Virus record (IMG/VR): IMGVR_UViG_3300027596_000105
Location: 1 to 41,611 of that record
Origin: a virus
DNA: 41,611 nt
Reading direction: 5' to 3' (one strand)
Shown in pieces: positions 40,293-41,611 of the stretch (the stretch's first letter is position 1; the number at the start of each line of letters is the position of its first letter). The notes beneath the pieces are model-generated. The model saw only the letters and a program-made list of their open reading frames with translations, made no database searches and was not told the DNA's origin. The position numbers were made by a program, and so were the translations under genes.

Positions 40293-41611
40293 AAGATCAT
40301 GTGACAAAACCCGCCCGCCGCCTGCGCTGCGCCATCTACACCCGCAAATCGAGCGAGGAAGGCCTCGAGCAAGAGTTCAACTCGCTCCACGCGCAGCGGG
40401 AGGCTTGCGAGGCCTATATCGCGAGCCAGAAATCCGAAGGCTGGGCCTTGGTTCGCGATCAATATGATGATGGCGGCATCTCAGGTGGCACATTGGAGCG
40501 CCCTGGGCTGAAGCAGTTGCTGGCCGACATTGAAGACGGGTTGGTGGATGTGGTTGTCGTCTACAAGATTGACCGTCTGTCGCGCTCTCTGATGGACTTT
40601 TCCAAGCTAGTGGAGGTCTTTGATCGCAACGGGGTTACCTTCGTCTCGGTGACGCAGTCCTTCAATACGACCACCTCGATGGGACGACTGACGCTGAATA
40701 TCCTGCTCAGCTTCGCCCAGTTCGAGCGTGAGGTCACCGCCGAGCGCATCCGTGACAAGGTGAAGGCCTCGCGCATGAAAGGCATGTGGATGGGAGGCTA
40801 TGTGCCCCTGGGCTATAATGTCGTCGACCGCAAGCTGGTAGTGAACGAAGAGGAAGCCGCCAAGGTCCGCATGGTGTTTGAGCGTTTTGTTGAGGTAGGC
40901 TCTGCCACCGTTCTGGCCCGCGAACTGCGCAACGATGGGTTCCGCAGCAAACAAGGCGCGCTGATCGATAAGGGCTACCTCTACCGCCTGCTGAACAACC
41001 GCGTCTATCGCGGTGAAGCCGTTCACAAAGGAGAGGCATACGCTGGAGAACACGAGGCCATCATCGACAATCGCCTGTGGGAGCAGGTGCATGACATCAT
41101 GGGCGAAAGCCCTCGAAAGCGGGCAAACAACACTCGGACGCAAACGTCCGCATTGTTGAAGGGGCTTCTCTTCACTGCAACGGGTGCGGCCATGACACCA
41201 TCCAGCACCAAGAAGGGTAGCCGAAGATATCGGTACTATGTGTCGATGGACCTTCTAAAGAACCGCGAAACGCCTGAAGATGGCATTCCTCGCCGCCTCC
41301 CTGCTGATATTGCCGAGGCGGCGGTGGTTGCCGAAATCCGCAGGGTGCTGCGGACACCAGAAACCGCAGCCTACGTTATCGCTGCATTGGGCCGGGATGA
41401 CATTCAAGAGGCTGATGCAATCGCAGCACTAAGGGACTTTCCAGAGCTGTGGACGCAGCTGTTCCCGGTTGAACAGGCGCGCATCATTCAGTTGCTTGTA
41501 CGGCGTGTCACAGTGACCGCAGAGGGGCTCGTCATCGACCTGCGTACTGACGGCATCGCGGGCGTCATGCGCGAAATGATGACCCCACGACAGCTTGAGG
41601 CGGCAGAGTAA
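40289..41611 (+). CDS. Large serine recombinase (phage integrase)
   Basis: A 440-aa recombinase ending at the last base of the window. The catalytic N-terminal domain has CAIYTRKSSEEGLEQEFNS with the nucleophile in the YTRKS motif (S21), and VVVYKIDRLSRSLMDF. The recombinase domain follows (GYVPLGYNVVDRKLVVNEEEA; VYRGEAVHKGE). A region at the usual zinc-ribbon position (KGLLFTATGAAMTPSSTKKG) lacks cysteines. It should integrate the phage at an attB site; the attachment site is not identified in this window. Confidence 0.92.
   Translation: MKDHVTKPARRLRCAIYTRKSSEEGLEQEFNSLHAQREACEAYIASQKSEGWALVRDQYDDGGISGGTLERPGLKQLLADIEDGLVDVVVVYKIDRLSRSLMDFSKLVEVFDRNGVTFVSVTQSFNTTTSMGRLTLNILLSFAQFEREVTAERIRDKVKASRMKGMWMGGYVPLGYNVVDRKLVVNEEEAAKVRMVFERFVEVGSATVLARELRNDGFRSKQGALIDKGYLYRLLNNRVYRGEAVHKGEAYAGEHEAIIDNRLWEQVHDIMGESPRKRANNTRTQTSALLKGLLFTATGAAMTPSSTKKGSRRYRYYVSMDLLKNRETPEDGIPRRLPADIAEAAVVAEIRRVLRTPETAAYVIAALGRDDIQEADAIAALRDFPELWTQLFPVEQARIIQLLVRRVTVTAEGLVIDLRTDGIAGVMREMMTPRQLEAAE

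Noticed and set aside
40289-41611. Attachment site next to the recombinase
   Set aside because: No direct repeat pair or host junction can be seen, because neither prophage end is visible in the window.

Overview
This 41.6 kb window is an almost complete temperate siphovirus (prophage or phage) genome of the lambda type. The high GC content, the lambda-like head genes with GpA-family terminase, and the serine recombinase preceded by a DUF2924 protein point to an alphaproteobacterial host, most likely in the Rhodobacterales/Rhodobacteraceae. That assignment comes from protein style and was not computed. Almost every gene lies on the minus strand and the genes are tightly coupled by 1-4 nt stop/start overlaps, so the phage reads from right to left: early genes on the right, late genes on the left.

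Layout from right to left. 39637-41611 (+): a small protein, a DUF2924 protein and a large serine recombinase (integration). 39195-39636: divergent control region with two palindromic operator-like sites. 30405-39194 (-): early and replication genes, namely a winged-helix protein, a Com-like zinc protein, a sigma-factor-like protein, a Sak4-like ATPase, a probable ssDNA-binding partner, an SF2 helicase, a DUF6511 zinc protein, a Cas4-like nuclease and an AEP-primase/RecA-like helicase fusion. 28955-30067 (-): RuvC-like resolvase, a small protein and an HTH protein (DUF6362). 26646-28535: ParB-domain DNA methyltransferase, small membrane protein, and two small plus-strand genes. 19668-26532 (-): packaging and head (small and large terminase, gpW-like, portal, ClpP-like protease, decoration protein, major capsid protein, head-tail joining protein). 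9834-19668 (-): tail, including a DUF6441 gene broken by a frameshift, a tail terminator, a tail tube protein, a G/GT chaperone pair made by a -1 ribosomal frameshift on A AAA AAC, a tape measure protein, three tail-tip genes and a J-like tip protein. 7473-9837 (-): an S74-tipped fibre and a full lysis cassette (holin, endolysin, overlapping Rz/Rz1 spanins). 3844-6670 (-): a second fibre set (collagen-like, repeat fibre, S74-tipped fibre).

The left end (1-3847, -) is the most unusual part. Directly downstream of the last fibre gene, and coupled to it, are a 300-aa unknown protein, a 2-oxoglutarate/Fe(II) oxygenase, a 102-aa small protein ending in C-x-C-x-C-x-C, a second 2OG oxygenase, and a radical-SAM enzyme with a textbook seven-cysteine SPASM domain. 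The arrangement looks like a post-translational maturation cassette acting on a phage tail protein or a RiPP-like peptide. The enzyme classes are clear from motifs; the substrate relationship is inferred.

Accessory plus-strand genes sit inside the minus-strand late operon: a YecA/UPF0149 protein with a SEC-C zinc motif (6773-7456), a secreted staphylococcal-type nuclease (18180-18620) and a pair of unknown small proteins (26646-27082). No tRNA, CRISPR array or IS element was seen, and no recognisable CI-type repressor is encoded in the window.
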